Assembly (NCBI RefSeq): GCF_012102705.1
Contig: NZ_JAAVTA010000010.1
Coordinates: forward strand, 28,776-92,775
DNA from: Haematospirillum sp. H1815
Lineage (GTDB): Bacteria; Pseudomonadota; Alphaproteobacteria; Rhodospirillales; Rhodospirillaceae
Length of the DNA: 64,000 nt
Direction of reading: 5' to 3'
The notes under the pieces were generated by a model, which saw only the letters and a program-made list of their open reading frames with translations, did not search any database and was not told the origin of the DNA. The translations under genes were made by a program, and so were the position numbers. This document shows positions 21,252-36,441 of the stretch, piece after piece (within the stretch, counting starts at the first letter, position 1; each line of letters opens with the position of its first letter).

Positions 21252-21303
21252 ATCTTGGCAAAACATGTTAAATCAACGGCAAAATGCCAAATCCTGCACG
21301 AAA

Positions 21304-25581
<4,278 letters not shown>

Positions 25582-25652
25582 TCATCCCGCTGTCCGCGCT
25601 CTTCCTCTAAAAATGGTTACGTCGGGGGCTGTTCGATATGGACAGGGATTGC

Positions 25653-28600
25653 CTAGCTGTCGCTCTGCAAAAGCTCCACATCCAGACCCAACGACCGCAT
25701 CTCTTTCACCAGAACGTTGAACGATTCAGGGATACCTGCCTCGAACGTATCGTCACCACGCACGATCGCCTCATAGACCTTCGTACGCCCGGAAACATCG
25801 TCCGACTTGACCGTCAACATTTCCTGCAGGGTATAGGCTGCCCCATACGCCTCAAGGGCCCACACTTCCATTTCACCAAAGCGCTGTCCACCAAACTGGG
25901 CCTTACCGCCCAGAGGCTGCTGGGTCACCAGCGAATAGGGGCCGATGGAACGGGCGTGTATCTTGTCATCGACCAAGTGGTGAAGCTTGAGCATGTAGAT
26001 ATAGCCCACAGTGACTTCCCGGTCGAATGGCTCACCCGTCCGACCATCATACAGCATCACCTGACCAGATGTCTGCAGGCCGGCCATGGCCAGATGCTCG
26101 GCGATATCGCTTTCACGTGCACCATCGAACACAGGCGTAGCAATGGGGATACCATTTCTCAGGTTTGAGGCCAGCTCACGCACTTCCTCGTCACCCAGAT
26201 CGGCCACCTCGGCCTTGTAGGCTTCTGGCCCATAGACAGCTTTCAGCTTGTCACGCAGATCATCCATGGTCCGGTTATTATATCGCACGGCATCCAGATA
26301 CTCACCAACCTGCTTGCCAAGACCACGGCAGGCCCAGCCCAGATGGGTCTCCAGAATCTGCCCGACGTTCATACGGGAAGGCACGCCCAACGGATTGAGC
26401 ACGATATCCACCTGCGTTCCATCAGCAAGGTAGGGCATGTCCTCAATTGGAACAATGCGGGAGATAACACCCTTGTTCCCATGGCGCCCGGCCATCTTGT
26501 CTCCAGGCTGCAACTTGCGCTTCACAGCCACGAAGACCTTGACCATCTTCAGAACGCCCGGGGGCAGCTCGTCACCACGCTGCAGCTTCTCCACCTTGCT
26601 CTCAAAGCGAGCCTGAAGCTGGGCGATAGCCTCCTCGTGGGTCTTCTTCATCCCCTCGATCTCGGCCATAACATCATCCGCCTCAACAGCAAACTGACGC
26701 CACTGCCCCGGAGTATATTCCTTCAGAACCTCATCTGACAGCACGGCTCCGACACGGAAACCACGTGGGCCGGCCACAGCCTTCTGCCCCAGCAGCTTCT
26801 CTTTCAGGCGATTACTGAAAGAGCCATCCAGGATAGCCCGTTCGTCGTCACGATCCTTGGCCAGCCCCTCGATCTCGGCACGCTCAATCGCCAAGGTACG
26901 CTCGTCTTTTTCCACACCACGGCGGTTGAAGACACGCACCTCGACTATGGTGCCCTGTACACCCGGCGGCAAACGCAGCGATGTATCACGGACATCAGAC
27001 GCTTTCTCACCGAAAATGGCACGCAGAAGTTTTTCTTCCGGCGTAACAGGGCTCTCGCCTTTTGGCGTTACCTTGCCAACCAGAATATCCCCGGCCTTGA
27101 CTTCAGCACCGATGTAAACAATGCCGGCTTCATCAAGATTGCGCAGGGCATCCTCACCAACATTGGGAATGTCGCGGCTGATTTCTTCCTGACCCAGCTT
27201 GGTATCACGTGCCATGACTTCGAATTCTTCGATATGAATCGAGGTAAACACGTCATCGCGCACGATTCGTTCGGAAATGAGGATCGAATCTTCGTAGTTG
27301 AAGCCATTCCATGGCATGAAGGCAACCAGCACGTTACGCCCAAGAGCCAGCTCACCCAAGTCCGTCGACGGGCCATCGGCAATAATATCGCCCTTACGAA
27401 CGACATCACCCACCTTAACCAAAGGACGCTGGGTAATACAGGTGCTCTGGTTTGAACGCTGGAACTTGGCCAGACGATAGATATCCACACCGGAACGCGC
27501 CGCGTCCACATCTTCAGTTGCCCGGATCACGATACGCGTTGCGTCAACCTGCTGGACAATACCGGTCCGGCCAGCCGAAATGGCTGCCCCGGAATCACGG
27601 GCCACAACACCTTCCATACCAGTACCGACAAAAGGTGCCTCGGCACGGATCAAAGGCACAGCTTGGCGCTGCATGTTCGAGCCCATGAGAGCGCGGTTGG
27701 CGTCGTCATTTTCCAGGAACGGAATCAGGGCCGCAGCAACAGAGACCAGCTGCTTGGGTGACACGTCCGCATAGTCAATGTCCGAAGGTGGCACCATAAC
27801 GTAGTCACTAGCCGCCCGACAGGACACCAGATCGCCAACAAAGCGACCCTCTGCATCCAGTTCGGCATTAGCCTGGGCTACTGTGTAGCGACCCTCTTCC
27901 ATTGCGGACATGTAGATGACTTCATCGGTCACACGCCCGTCGACAACCTTGCGATAAGGAGCCTCGATAAACCCGTACTGATTGACACGAGCATACGTTG
28001 CCAAGCTGTTGATCAGACCAATGTTCGGCCCTTCCGGCGTTTCAATCGGGCAGATACGACCATAGTGGGTCGGGTGCACGTCACGAACCTCGAACCCGGC
28101 ACGCTCACGCGTCAAACCACCTGGGCCCAAAGCCGACAAACGCCGCTTGTGCGTCACTTCCGACAGCGGGTTGGTCTGGTCCATGAACTGTGAGAGCTGG
28201 GAAGAGCCAAAAAACTCGCGCACAGCTGCAGCAGCAGGCTTGGCATTGACAAGATCATGAGGCATGACCGTATCAATATCCACGCTGGACATACGCTCAC
28301 GGATTGCGCGCTCCATACGCAAAAGACCAACGCGGTACTGGTTTTCCATCAATTCGCCGACAGAGCGAACACGACGGTTACCAAGGTGGTCGATATCATC
28401 AATCTCCCCACGCCCATCTTTCAGCTCTACCAAGACTTTAATAATGCGCAGAATATCATCGCGACGCAGAACACGAACCGTATCCGGAGCCTCATCCATC
28501 GACAGACTCAAGCGGGAGTTCATCTTCACGCGACCAACGGCCGAGAGATCATAACGCTCCGGATCGAAGAACAAACCACGGAACAGCAACTCAGCCGCTT

Positions 28601-29834
28601 CAAGCGTCGGCGGCTCACCCGGGCGCATAACACGGTAAATGTCGATCAGCGCTTCTTCACGGCAGGTATTCTTGTCCGCGAACAACGTGTTACGGATATA
28701 TGGCCCAACCTGAACGTGATCAATATGCAGGGTTGGCAGCTCATCAATGCCATTCCTGTCAAGCTCTGCCAAGGTTGCTTCGGTGATTTCCTGACCTGCT
28801 TCCAGGAATACCTCCCCTGTCGCAGGATTAATGATGTCTTCAGCAACATAACGCCCGACGAGGTCCTCGACAGGCACGCGCATCTCCGAAAGCCCGTCAT
28901 CGATCAGCTTCTTGCCAAGACGTGGGCTAACCTTGGTACCGGCTTCCGCTTTCAGCTCACCCGTAGCAGCATCGATCAGATCATAGGGAAGCTTCACGCC
29001 CTTCAGACGTTCGGGAACAAAAGCCGTCTTCCACCCACGAGCATCAGCCGTATAGACGATACGGTCGTAGAAATAGTTCAGAATATCTTCGGCACACAGC
29101 CCGGTCAGCTCAGCTGGATCCAGCGGCTGGCGGGCACGGGCACGCTCCACGCGCAAAGCCTCTGCAGCCTTGGAGTCAAGCGCATACAACAAGGTGCTGA
29201 CTGGCAGCTTGCGGCGACGGTCGATACGGACATAGACCATATCCTTTGCATCAAACTCAAAATCCAGCCACGAACCACGATAGGGAATCACGCGCGCGGC
29301 AAAGAGGTATTTGCCCGACGAATGGGTCTTACCCTTGTCATGATCAAAAAACACACCTGGAGAACGGTGCATCTGGGAAACAATAACACGCTCGGTACCA
29401 TTCACAATAAAGGTACCATTACGGGTCATCATGGGCATATCCCCCATGTAGACATCCTGCTCCTTGATATCACGAACAGAACGGGCACCCGTATCTTCAT
29501 CAATGTCCCAGACGACCAAACGAAGTGTCACCTTCAGCGGAGCAGCAAAGGTCATCCCACGCTGCTGACACTCGTCAACATCATACTTGGGCTCTTCCAG
29601 TTCATAGCGGACAAACTCAAGCTCGCCCTTCCCGGCAAAGTCCTTGATCGGAAAAACCGACTTGAACACTTCCTGCAAACCCGAAGGGGCTCTTTTATCC
29701 GCAGGGATTCCTGTCTGAAGGAACTGATCGTAGGAGTTCTTCTGAACCTCGATCAGGTTCGGCATAGGGGCTACCGTGCGGATGCGCCCAAAACTCTTAC
29801 GTACCCGCTTCCGACCTGTAAAGGACTTGGCCAT
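25653..29834 (-). CDS. rpoB: DNA-directed RNA polymerase subunit beta
   Basis: This is the catalytic beta subunit. The rifampicin pocket reads [20 protein letters not shown] then [12 protein letters not shown], with the Gln, Asp, His and Ser residues of the sensitive type all intact. [20 protein letters not shown] and the C-terminal [20 protein letters not shown] are typical. It is 1393 residues long. A 379-base leader with overlapping hairpins separates it from rplL. Confidence 0.99.
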   Translation of the reverse strand: MAKSFTGRKRVRKSFGRIRTVAPMPNLIEVQKNSYDQFLQTGIPADKRAPSGLQEVFKSVFPIKDFAGKGELEFVRYELEEPKYDVDECQQRGMTFAAPLKVTLRLVVWDIDEDTGARSVRDIKEQDVYMGDMPMMTRNGTFIVNGTERVIVSQMHRSPGVFFDHDKGKTHSSGKYLFAARVIPYRGSWLDFEFDAKDMVYVRIDRRRKLPVSTLLYALDSKAAEALRVERARARQPLDPAELTGLCAEDILNYFYDRIVYTADARGWKTAFVPERLKGVKLPYDLIDAATGELKAEAGTKVSPRLGKKLIDDGLSEMRVPVEDLVGRYVAEDIINPATGEVFLEAGQEITEATLAELDRNGIDELPTLHIDHVQVGPYIRNTLFADKNTCREEALIDIYRVMRPGEPPTLEAAELLFRGLFFDPERYDLSAVGRVKMNSRLSLSMDEAPDTVRVLRRDDILRIIKVLVELKDGRGEIDDIDHLGNRRVRSVGELMENQYRVGLLRMERAIRERMSSVDIDTVMPHDLVNAKPAAAAVREFFGSSQLSQFMDQTNPLSEVTHKRRLSALGPGGLTRERAGFEVRDVHPTHYGRICPIETPEGPNIGLINSLATYARVNQYGFIEAPYRKVVDGRVTDEVIYMSAMEEGRYTVAQANAELDAEGRFVGDLVSCRAASDYVMVPPSDIDYADVSPKQLVSVAAALIPFLENDDANRALMGSNMQRQAVPLIRAEAPFVGTGMEGVVARDSGAAISAGRTGIVQQVDATRIVIRATEDVDAARSGVDIYRLAKFQRSNQSTCITQRPLVKVGDVVRKGDIIADGPSTDLGELALGRNVLVAFMPWNGFNYEDSILISERIVRDDVFTSIHIEEFEVMARDTKLGQEEISRDIPNVGEDALRNLDEAGIVYIGAEVKAGDILVGKVTPKGESPVTPEEKLLRAIFGEKASDVRDTSLRLPPGVQGTIVEVRVFNRRGVEKDERTLAIERAEIEGLAKDRDDERAILDGSFSNRLKEKLLGQKAVAGPRGFRVGAVLSDEVLKEYTPGQWRQFAVEADDVMAEIEGMKKTHEEAIAQLQARFESKVEKLQRGDELPPGVLKMVKVFVAVKRKLQPGDKMAGRHGNKGVISRIVPIEDMPYLADGTQVDIVLNPLGVPSRMNVGQILETHLGWACRGLGKQVGEYLDAVRYNNRTMDDLRDKLKAVYGPEAYKAEVADLGDEEVRELASNLRNGIPIATPVFDGARESDIAEHLAMAGLQTSGQVMLYDGRTGEPFDREVTVGYIYMLKLHHLVDDKIHARSIGPYSLVTQQPLGGKAQFGGQRFGEMEVWALEAYGAAYTLQEMLTVKSDDVSGRTKVYEAIVRGDDTFEAGIPESFNVLVKEMRSLGLDVELLQSDS

Positions 29835-30147
29835 TGTCGCTCCTTAGTCTGTGACATGCCTGCATGAATCTAAAGAATCTTGCAGACTGAACGCAGCCCG
29901 CTCCTGAAATCTCCAGAAGAAGGCCGTGGCAGAAGGTGCCAGAGCATGCACCAAACCGCCATTCCCGAAATACAAGGTGGCTCAGTCCCACTGCCCGCAT
30001 GTGCCCTGTCATACGGCGTCCGGACTGACCTCCGCAAAACCTGGAAGAACCAGATTCTGGGGAGGAACCCTGATCTATCAAAATCCGCTGCCACGCAGCG
30101 AGCCACGCTTTTCTAACACCCCACGCCTCATCCTGCAATTCAGGATT

Positions 30148-30189
30148 AAAAACGGCAGCGTGCCGGGGGTCACGAACGCAACCCCCGGC
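30148..30189 (-). promoter_or_regulatory. Overlapping alternative hairpins (attenuator) between rplL and rpoB
   Basis: A perfect 9-bp stem (GCCGGGGGT / ACCCCCGGC) starts 24 bases after the rplL stop. Its 3' arm shares four bases with a second small hairpin, CGGCA-CGC-TGCCG, which is followed directly by TTTTT. The two structures cannot form together, and only the second looks like a terminator. In E. coli this junction has a partial terminator and an RNase III site. The remaining roughly 310 bases before rpoB show nothing else I can name. Confidence 0.6.
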
Positions 30190-30213
30190 AAAACTGGAAC
30201 AGCAGGACGGAAA

Positions 30214-30591
30214 TTACTTCAGCTCAACCTTGGCACCAGCCTTTTCGAGCTGGTCCTTGATCTTCTGGGCATCTTCCTTAGAAGCAGCTTCCTTCACGGT
30301 CTTCGGTGCGCCTTCGACCAGATCCTTGGCTTCCTTCAGACCCAGACCGGTGATTGCACGAACTTCCTTGATCACGTTGATCTTGTCTTTCGCATCGACA
30401 GAAGCAAGAACAACATCAAATTCTGTCTTTTCTTCAGCAGCCGGGGCAGCAGCACCCGGGGCAGCAGCAGCAACAGCTACAGGAGCAGCAGCAGAAACAC
30501 CCCACTTCTCTTCCAGCAACTTGGACAATTCAGCGGCTTCAAGAACAGTCAGGGAGGACAATTCATCAACAAGCTTGGCAAGATCAGCCAT
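30214..30591 (-). CDS. rplL: 50S ribosomal protein L7/L12
   Basis: This is the mobile stalk protein that recruits translational GTPases. I start it at [20 protein letters not shown], giving 125 residues with the stop. Ten residues of upstream in-frame sequence are not homologous. The N-terminal dimerisation domain is followed by an alanine/proline hinge (about residues 38-55) and then the C-terminal domain [20 protein letters not shown] and [10 protein letters not shown]. Confidence 0.97.
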   Translation of the reverse strand: MADLAKLVDELSSLTVLEAAELSKLLEEKWGVSAAAPVAVAAAAPGAAAPAAEEKTEFDVVLASVDAKDKINVIKEVRAITGLGLKEAKDLVEGAPKTVKEAASKEDAQKIKDQLEKAGAKVELK

Positions 30592-30682
30592 TTTCTTACT
30601 CCGTATGTCAGCCGGGCCCAATACACATCAAGCAATCCGGCAAATGTTTTTCCTTCCCCGCTTACTGCGGGAAAACAGCGAC

Positions 30683-31201
30683 TCAGGCGGCCTCGCCCTT
30701 GGTTGCATAGGCACTGAGAACACGAGCCACACCGGCGCCGGGCTGAGACAGCACGGTCGCCACACGCGTGGCCGGGGTTTGCAGCATGCCAACCAGCTTG
30801 GCACGAAGTTCATCGAGGCTGGGCAAGGATGCCAAGGCTTTGACGCCATCGACGTCCAAGGCATTTCCATCCATAACACCGCCAAGAATAATCAACTTTG
30901 GATTCGTCTTGGCAAACTCGACCATGGCCTTCGCAGCAGCTACCGGGTCAGCCGACACGGCCATGCCGGTCGGTCCGGTAAGAAGGCTGGAAAGGCCATC
31001 AAACTTCGTACCCTCAAGAGCAATACGCGTGAGCCGATTCTTGGTTACACGGAAACTGGCGCCTACTGCGCGCATCTGTTTACGAAGAGATTCCAGATCC
31101 GCCACGGTCAGCCCGGAATAATGGGCAACCACGACGGTAGATACTTCTCCGAACAGACCGTGGAGTTCGGACACCAACTCCTGTTTCTGTTCACGGTTCA
31201 C
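30683..31201 (-). CDS. rplJ: 50S ribosomal protein L10
   Basis: L10 anchors L7/L12 dimers to the stalk. I use a GTG start (VNREQKQELVSELHGLFGEV) preceded by GGAGA, giving 172 residues. The open frame continues 47 codons upstream through the leader, but that part has no family similarity. The core shows VVVAHYSGLTVADLESLRKQ and VTKNRLTRIAL. The L12-binding C-terminal helix is at the end. Confidence 0.95.
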   Translation of the reverse strand: MNREQKQELVSELHGLFGEVSTVVVAHYSGLTVADLESLRKQMRAVGASFRVTKNRLTRIALEGTKFDGLSSLLTGPTGMAVSADPVAAAKAMVEFAKTNPKLIILGGVMDGNALDVDGVKALASLPSLDELRAKLVGMLQTPATRVATVLSQPGAGVARVLSAYATKGEAA

Positions 31202-31511
31202 GGTGCGTCTCCGCTTCTTCACCCTGACCCGGCAAACATACCGGACAGGATTGGTTGCGACGTCCTCCAATACAAAAAGTACGGAGGGTATCATCTGCCC
31301 CGGAAGCTGAAACTCGACAACGGAACTCTGACACACAGGCATCAGGAAAACCGACTGACAAACTCTTCAACTCCCGTCTGTACAGGCGGGGCGCTCCCCT
31401 CTTAGAACCTTGCCCACGCAAGGTACCCGTAGTCTTGGACAGGTCATAAACCCCGGATCAACCAGAGCCTCCGCCAAGGCGGCATAAAAACCGCCCTGAC
31501 AGACAACAGCA
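31202..31511 (-). promoter_or_regulatory. Leader region of the rplJ-rplL (L10) operon
   Basis: This 310-base gap between rplA and rplJ is where the L10(L12)-binding autoregulatory leader lies in many bacteria. Visible pairings are GGCGG/GCCGCC just after the rplA stop and CCCGCCTGTACAGACGGG further in. I could not confirm the kink-turn that L10 binds, nor a promoter. The autoregulatory role is therefore inference from position. Confidence 0.4.
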
Positions 31512-32207
31512 TTACCCCGCAATGGAAGGAATGCTGACCTTAACACCCGGCCCCATGGTGGAGCTGAGCGAAACTTTCTGCATATAGGACCCCTTCGCCC
31601 CAGACGGCTTCGCCTTCTGAATGGCATCAACAAAGGCCCGAACATTCTCTACCAGCTTACCCTCATCAAAGGAAGCCTTACCGATACCCGCATGAACAAT
31701 ACCGGCCTTTTCGACACGGAACTGAACCTGACCTGCCTTGGCTGCCTTGACAGCAGAGGCCACATCAACCGTCACGGTACCCAGTTTTGGGTTGGGCATC
31801 AGACCACGAGGACCAAGGATTTTTGCAACACGGCCGACCAGACCCATCATGTCAGGCGATGCAATGCAGCGATCAAAGTCGATCTTACCCTGCTGGATTG
31901 ATTCCAGAAGCTCTTCGGCACCGACAATATCAGCTCCAGCAGCCTTCGCTTCATCAGCCTTGCCAGCCTTTGCAAACACGGCAACCCGAACAGCCTTGCC
32001 TGTTCCGTGCGGCAACTCCACAACACCACGAACCATTTGGTCAGCGTGCCGGGGATCAACACCCAGATTAACCGCAACCTCGATCGTCTCGTCGAACTTG
32101 GCCCGAGAGCCTTCCTTCACAAGACCAACCGCCTCAACCAATGTATACAGCTTCTCGCGATCAACGCCTTCATAAGCTGCGGACAGACGCTTGCCAAGCT
32201 TTGCCAT
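31512..32207 (-). CDS. rplA: 50S ribosomal protein L1
   Basis: L1 forms the mobile E-site stalk and represses its own operon in E. coli. It shows [40 protein letters not shown] and the [12 protein letters not shown] signature. It is 231 residues long. It follows rplK by six bases, so the pair is one unit. Confidence 0.98.
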   Translation of the reverse strand: MAKLGKRLSAAYEGVDREKLYTLVEAVGLVKEGSRAKFDETIEVAVNLGVDPRHADQMVRGVVELPHGTGKAVRVAVFAKAGKADEAKAAGADIVGAEELLESIQQGKIDFDRCIASPDMMGLVGRVAKILGPRGLMPNPKLGTVTVDVASAVKAAKAGQVQFRVEKAGIVHAGIGKASFDEGKLVENVRAFVDAIQKAKPSGAKGSYMQKVSLSSTMGPGVKVSIPSIAG

Positions 32208-32213
32208 CGTCCC

Positions 32214-32645
32214 TTACTCCTCAACCACCAGACCCATGGAACGGGCAGAACCCCTGATCATCTCAGCGGCCGATTCAACTGTGTCGCAATTAAGATCAAC
32301 CATCTTGACCTGAGCAATCTTGTGAATCTGCGCCATTGTGATCCGACCAACGCTGGCACCACGGCCCGGCGTTGTAGATCCCTTGGCAACACTGGCCTCT
32401 TTTTTCAAGAAGTAGCTGACAGGCGGCGTCTTGAGAACAAAAGAGAACGTACGATCACCATAGGCCGTGATGACAACCGGAATTGGTGTACCCGGCTCAA
32501 TTCCTTGGGTTGCAGCGTTGAAGCCCTTACAGAACTCCATGATATTCAGACCACGCTGACCAAGCGCCGGACCAATCGGCGGGGACGGGTTAGCCTTGCC
32601 CGCAGGCACCTGCAGCTTGACGTAACCAACTATTTTTTTTGCCAT
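32214..32645 (-). CDS. rplK: 50S ribosomal protein L11
   Basis: L11 is a GTPase-centre protein. [20 protein letters not shown] and [20 protein letters not shown] are diagnostic, and the C-terminal rRNA-binding domain has [20 protein letters not shown]. It is 143 residues long. Its methyltransferase PrmA is also encoded in this window, about 19 kb away. A 108-base gap to nusG holds a weak hairpin followed by TTTTT. Confidence 0.98.
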   Translation of the reverse strand: MAKKIVGYVKLQVPAGKANPSPPIGPALGQRGLNIMEFCKGFNAATQGIEPGTPIPVVITAYGDRTFSFVLKTPPVSYFLKKEASVAKGSTTPGRGASVGRITMAQIHKIAQVKMVDLNCDTVESAAEMIRGSARSMGLVVEE

Positions 32646-32753
32646 TTTTTACCTCATCACAAAGAAAGGCAGTGGTACAGCCCGGCACAGACCTCCCACA
32701 TAAAAACTCCCGCACTGCATAAACATATGCCGCAGCGAGAGGAATACTCCCCC

Positions 32754-33284
32754 CTAGACCTTCTCGACCTGGGAAAATTCAAGATCTACGGGCGTAGCAC
32801 GACCGAAGATAGACACAGAAACCTTCAGACGAGCGCGCTCCTCATCGACTTCTTCAACCATTCCATTGAAGGAAGCAAACGGACCATCAGCAACACGAAT
32901 TTGCTCACCCACCTCGAACGTAACAGAAGACTTGGGATGCTCAACACCCTCACGCACCTGGTTGATAATGCGCTCGGCCTCTTGCTGAGTGATCGGAACA
33001 GGGCGCCCGCGGCCACCCAGGAAACCAGTGACTTTCGGTGTATCCTTCACCAAATGCCAGCTCTCGTCCGTCATCTGCATCTTGAGAAGAACATAACCCG
33101 GGAAAAACTTGCGGTCAGCATGAACCTTGGAGCCGCGACGGATTTCCACCACCTCCTCGGTCGGCACCATAATTTCCTCAAACTGCGCATCCAGCCCCTT
33201 GCGAACAGCCTGCTCGCGAATGGACTGGGCAACCTTGTTCTCAAACCCGGAATAAACGTGCAGAACGTACCAACGCGCTTCCAT
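32754..33284 (-). CDS. nusG: Transcription termination/antitermination protein NusG
   Basis: NusG couples RNA polymerase to Rho and to ribosomal S10. The N-terminal NGN domain starts [20 protein letters not shown] and contains [20 protein letters not shown]. The KOW domain is [20 protein letters not shown]. It is 176 residues long. It is separated from secE by three bases. Confidence 0.98.
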   Translation of the reverse strand: MEARWYVLHVYSGFENKVAQSIREQAVRKGLDAQFEEIMVPTEEVVEIRRGSKVHADRKFFPGYVLLKMQMTDESWHLVKDTPKVTGFLGGRGRPVPITQQEAERIINQVREGVEHPKSSVTFEVGEQIRVADGPFASFNGMVEEVDEERARLKVSVSIFGRATPVDLEFSQVEKV

Positions 33285-33287
33285 AGA

Positions 33288-33485
33288 TCAGCCTCCCAGG
33301 CCAAAAATCAGCTTCACGCCCCAAGCAAGAACCTGGTCTACCATCAAGAAAAAAAGCGCTGCGAGAACAACCATCACAAAGACCATGACGGTAGACACCG
33401 CCGCCTCCTTGCGGGTTGGCCACACAACACGCGCAACCTCTTGGCGGACCTGCCGCACAAACTGACCAGGATTGGTTTTTGCCAT
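33288..33485 (-). CDS. secE: Preprotein translocase subunit SecE
   Basis: This is the single-span form of SecE that clamps SecY. I start it at MAKTNPGQFVRQVRQEVARV, which gives 65 residues. It shows the amphipathic VWPTRKEAAVSTVMVF segment followed by one transmembrane helix (about residues 35-58). The longer in-frame reading upstream lies in the tRNA-Trp downstream region and has no similarity. secE-nusG-rplK-rplA is the canonical order. Confidence 0.96.
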   Translation of the reverse strand: MAKTNPGQFVRQVRQEVARVVWPTRKEAAVSTVMVFVMVVLAALFFLMVDQVLAWGVKLIFGLGG

Positions 33486-33643
33486 GGCTCTACTCAACAC
33501 CCACCGGAAAACTGCACAACACCAAACGCCGGAAACGACACAACTAAAGAGGCTCCGGACCAACTTGTGGATGGAGCCGCCACAGGCACCAACACGATAT
33601 GACAGCGCCCGGCACTGGCCGGGCACGGTCTTTCAGAAATCCT

Positions 33644-33719
33644 TGGCAGGGGCGGCAGGGATCGAACCCGCAACCCCCGGTTTTGGAGACCGGTGCTCTA
33701 CCAGTTGAGCTACACCCCT
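33644..33719 (-). tRNA. trnW: tRNA-Trp (anticodon CCA)
   Basis: The cloverleaf reads AGGGGTG at the 5' end, D-arm AGCTCAACTGGTAGAGC, and an anticodon stem CCGGT/ACCGG around loop CTCCAAA. The T-arm contains GGTTCGATCC, and the genomic 3' end is CCA. It lies between tuf copy 2 and secE, as in many bacteria. Confidence 0.96.
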
Positions 33720-33787
33720 TCAGGACGCCTGGACCGAACCAAAGCGCATAACACGCACATTAACAGTGCAAATTTTGCCTTGGCTTT

Positions 33788-33850
33788 CTCCGGAATGACC
33801 GGAGCGGCAGGATATAACCGGACACCCCGGAAAGATCAAGTCCTTTCCGG
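33788..33850. repeat. Two adjacent CCGG-type hairpins downstream of tuf copy 2
   Basis: CTCCGG-AATGA-CCGGAG and CCGGAAAG-8 bases-CTTTCCGG are two perfect hairpins within 63 bases between tuf copy 2 and tRNA-Trp. Neither is followed by a T-tract. They may be transcript-processing signals that free the tRNA, but this is inference. Confidence 0.45.
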
Positions 33851-33894
33851 AAGATTTCATTCAAACCTCCCGGAACGACTTCGATTTTGGATTG

Positions 33895-35085
33895 TTACTT
33901 GTTAATTTTGGAGACGACACCGGCGCCGACGGTTCTGCCGCCTTCCCGGATGGCGAAGCGGAGACCTTCATCCATAGCAATGGGCGCAATCAGGCGAACG
34001 CTGATACGGATATTGTCTCCGGGCATGACCATTTCGGTACCTTCCGACAGCGCAATTGTTCCGGTTACGTCGGTGGTACGGAAGTAGAACTGTGGACGGT
34101 AGTTGGAGAAGAACGGCGTATGACGGCCACCTTCGTCCTTCGACAGGATATAGCATTCCGATTCAAACTCGGTATGCGGCGTAATCGAACCTGGCTTGGC
34201 AAGGACCTGACCACGCACCACGTCGTCACGCTTCACGCCACGCAGCAGCGCACCGATGTTATCACCGGCCTCACCCTGATCCAGAAGCTTGCGGAACATT
34301 TCCACACCGGTACAGGTGGTCTTGGTGGTGTCTTTCAGGCCAATAATCTCGACTTCATCGTTGACCTTCAGGATACCGCGCTCCACACGACCGGTCGCAA
34401 CGGTACCACGACCAGAAATCGTGAACACGTCTTCAATCGGCATCAGGAACGGCAGGTCTTTCGGACGATCCGGCTGCGGGATGTATTCATCAACAGCGCG
34501 CATCAGCTCCAGAATCGCTTCCTTGCCGATCTTCGGGTCGCTGTCTTCAAGAACGGCCAGCGCAGATCCCTTGATGATGGGAATATCATCCCCGGGGAAG
34601 TCATACGAGGACAGAAGCTCCCGGATTTCCAGCTCAACCAGCTCCAGAAGCTCCGGATCATCAACCTGGTCAACCTTGTTCAGGAACACAACCAAGGCCG
34701 GAACTCCAACCTGGCGAGCCAACAGAATGTGTTCGCGGGTCTGCGGCATCGGGCCATCCGCGGCAGAGACAACCAGAATGGCACCATCCATCTGCGCGGC
34801 ACCGGTGATCATGTTCTTCACATAATCAGCGTGACCCGGGCAGTCAACGTGCGCGTAGTGACGGTTCGTCGTCTCATACTCAACGTGGGCCGTCGAGATC
34901 GTAATACCGCGGGCGCGCTCTTCGGGGGCCTTGTCAATCTGGTCGTACGCGGAAAACGTAGCACCACCCGTCTCAGCCAGAACCTTCGTAATAGCCGCCG
35001 TCAATGACGTCTTCCCGTGATCAACGTGGCCAATCGTGCCAACGTTGCAGTGCGGCTTCGTCCGCTCAAATTTTGCCTTGCTCAT
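33895..35085 (-). CDS. tuf: Elongation factor Tu, copy 2 (tRNA-tufB unit)
   Basis: This is a second complete EF-Tu of 396 residues, starting [20 protein letters not shown]. It matches copy 1 except that codon 347 is TCG (Ser) where copy 1 has CCG (Pro), in ALSEGTEM. Identity also continues about 20 bases past the stop, while the upstream flanks diverge right at the start codon. The position between tRNA-Gly and tRNA-Trp matches the classical tufB arrangement. The open frame extends 22 codons upstream but without family similarity. Confidence 0.99.
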   Translation of the reverse strand: MSKAKFERTKPHCNVGTIGHVDHGKTSLTAAITKVLAETGGATFSAYDQIDKAPEERARGITISTAHVEYETTNRHYAHVDCPGHADYVKNMITGAAQMDGAILVVSAADGPMPQTREHILLARQVGVPALVVFLNKVDQVDDPELLELVELEIRELLSSYDFPGDDIPIIKGSALAVLEDSDPKIGKEAILELMRAVDEYIPQPDRPKDLPFLMPIEDVFTISGRGTVATGRVERGILKVNDEVEIIGLKDTTKTTCTGVEMFRKLLDQGEAGDNIGALLRGVKRDDVVRGQVLAKPGSITPHTEFESECYILSKDEGGRHTPFFSNYRPQFYFRTTDVTGTIALSEGTEMVMPGDNIRISVRLIAPIAMDEGLRFAIREGGRTVGAGVVSKINK

Positions 35086-35175
35086 TTCAGCGATTGCCTT
35101 CTGAATGCTACCTGTTAGGGGGTTGACGTGCGCCAAGGCCGCCCCCGGCACAACACCAGAGAATATTCAGTGCAT

Positions 35176-35249
35176 TGGAGCGGGTGATGGGAATCGAACC
35201 CACGTAGCCAGCTTGGAAGGCTGGAGCTTTACCATTAAGCTACACCCGC
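35176..35249 (-). tRNA. trnG: tRNA-Gly (anticodon TCC)
   Basis: The acceptor GCGGGTG pairs with CACCCGC. The anticodon stem CCAGC/GCTGG encloses loop CTTCCAA, giving anticodon TCC. The T-arm has GGTTCGATTCC and the 3' CCA is encoded. It lies upstream of tuf copy 2 and downstream of tRNA-Tyr in one unit. Confidence 0.96.
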
Positions 35250-35301
35250 ACACCTGTACCCTTGATACAGGCAGCGCAAAGAGCTGTATGACGCTGCTGT
35301 A

Positions 35302-35387
35302 TGGTGGAGGGGGTAGGATTCGAACCTACGTAGACATCCGTCGGCAGATTTACAGTCTGCTGCCATTAACCACTCGGCCACCCCTCC
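35302..35387 (-). tRNA. trnY: tRNA-Tyr (anticodon GTA)
   Basis: This is a type II tRNA of 86 bases with a long variable arm. The acceptor GGAGGGG pairs at the 3' end, the anticodon stem CAGA/TCTG encloses CTGTAAA, and CCA is encoded. It is the first gene of the tRNA-tuf unit on the minus strand. Confidence 0.96.
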
Positions 35388-35425
35388 ATGGGTACCGCGA
35401 TAACCCGCATCAGCGGGAGGCCCGG

Positions 35426-35475
35426 GTTTACTAGGACACAGCCCCCCTTGTCAACGGGAAAATAAGCCCTACTCT
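35426..35475. promoter_or_regulatory. Divergent promoters sharing one -35 heptamer (tRNA-tuf unit and rlmB)
   Basis: TTGTCAA on the plus strand is TTGACAA on the minus strand. On the minus strand TTGACA is 17 bases from a poor -10 (GTAAAC), with a GC-rich discriminator before tRNA-Tyr. On the plus strand TTGTCA is 16 bases from TACTCT, leading to rlmB. Both readings are by eye, and the -35 is the stronger evidence. Confidence 0.5.
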
Positions 35476-35519
35476 GCACGCCAACCTATTCCGGCACCCT
35501 TACTTTTCAGGAGTCCCCC

Positions 35520-36365
35520 ATGTCCCGCAAGCCGCGTTCCCAAACCTCCGGACGACGCGACACCCCGCGCTCCCGTCCAGCAGGTCACCAGCGCGAAGAG
35601 CATACCCGGCATCCCGATGCGGGAGCAGGCATCTGGCTGTACGGAAAGCACCCTGTGGAAGCCGCACTGCTCAACCCGGATCGCCCGTGTATACAGCTGA
35701 TGGCTACACGTGACGTGCTGGAGACACTGGATACAGTCGCCAAGCAGGCACTCCGCCAGATTCCCACCACGATCATGGACCGGGAAGAACTGGATCTTCT
35801 TCTACCACCCGGCAGCGTGCACCAGGGCCTTGCCCTGCAGGTCAGAGCCTTGCCCGCCATTGGCCCAGAAGATGTTGTTTCCAAAGCCAGAAATATGGAT
35901 TCAGCAACCGTGCTGATCCTGGATCAGGTGACAGATCCACACAATGTCGGAGCCATCATCCGGTCAGCCGCCGCCTTTGGGGCATTGGCCGTTATTATAC
36001 AGGACCGGCATTCGCCGGAAGAAACAGGGACACTGGCCAAATCCGCATCCGGTGCCTTGGAACGCATGCCCCTGATACGCGTTTCCAACTTGGTACGGGC
36101 CATGTCTGTTCTTAAGGACGGCGGTTTCTGGATTTCCGGATTGACCGCGGATGCCCCCTCCACCCTTCCGGAAGCACGACTATCAGGAAAAATAGCGCTG
36201 ACACTTGGATCAGAGGGAAGCGGCCTGCGTCGGCTAACCCGTGAAAACTGCGATATTCTCACATCCCTACCCATGAGCGGAGCCGTTGAGAGTCTGAATG
36301 TTTCCAATGCCGCCGCCGTGGCCTTGTACGAGCTTTTCCGGACACAAACAGCAAGAACAGTATAA
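35520..36365 (+). CDS. rlmB: 23S rRNA (guanosine-2'-O-)-methyltransferase RlmB (SpoU/TrmH family)
   Basis: This SPOUT-class enzyme methylates the 2'-O of G2251 in the 23S P-loop. The three SpoU motifs are clear: LDQVTDPHNVGAIIRSAAAF (motif 1), ALTLGSEGSGLRRLTRENCD (motif 2) and GAVESLNVSNAAAVALYE (motif 3). The substrate-binding N-terminal domain begins WLYGKHPVEAAL. About 30 basic residues precede it. The length of 281 residues is normal. AGGAG lies six bases before the ATG. A TrmH-type tRNA methylase is less likely because of the N-terminal domain. Confidence 0.93.
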   Translation: MSRKPRSQTSGRRDTPRSRPAGHQREEHTRHPDAGAGIWLYGKHPVEAALLNPDRPCIQLMATRDVLETLDTVAKQALRQIPTTIMDREELDLLLPPGSVHQGLALQVRALPAIGPEDVVSKARNMDSATVLILDQVTDPHNVGAIIRSAAAFGALAVIIQDRHSPEETGTLAKSASGALERMPLIRVSNLVRAMSVLKDGGFWISGLTADAPSTLPEARLSGKIALTLGSEGSGLRRLTRENCDILTSLPMSGAVESLNVSNAAAVALYELFRTQTARTV

Positions 36366-36441
36366 AAAACATACTGTCAGACATAAAAAAGGGGTTTCCC
36401 TCTGGCGAGCAGCAGTTTATTTAGTGCCGCAGCCAGATCAT

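Noticed and set aside
28257..29867. 536-residue plus-strand frame opposite rpoB
   Set aside because: It is entirely antisense to the conserved N-terminal half of rpoB. Its length follows from the codon bias of rpoB, and it has no recognisable domain or ribosome-binding site.
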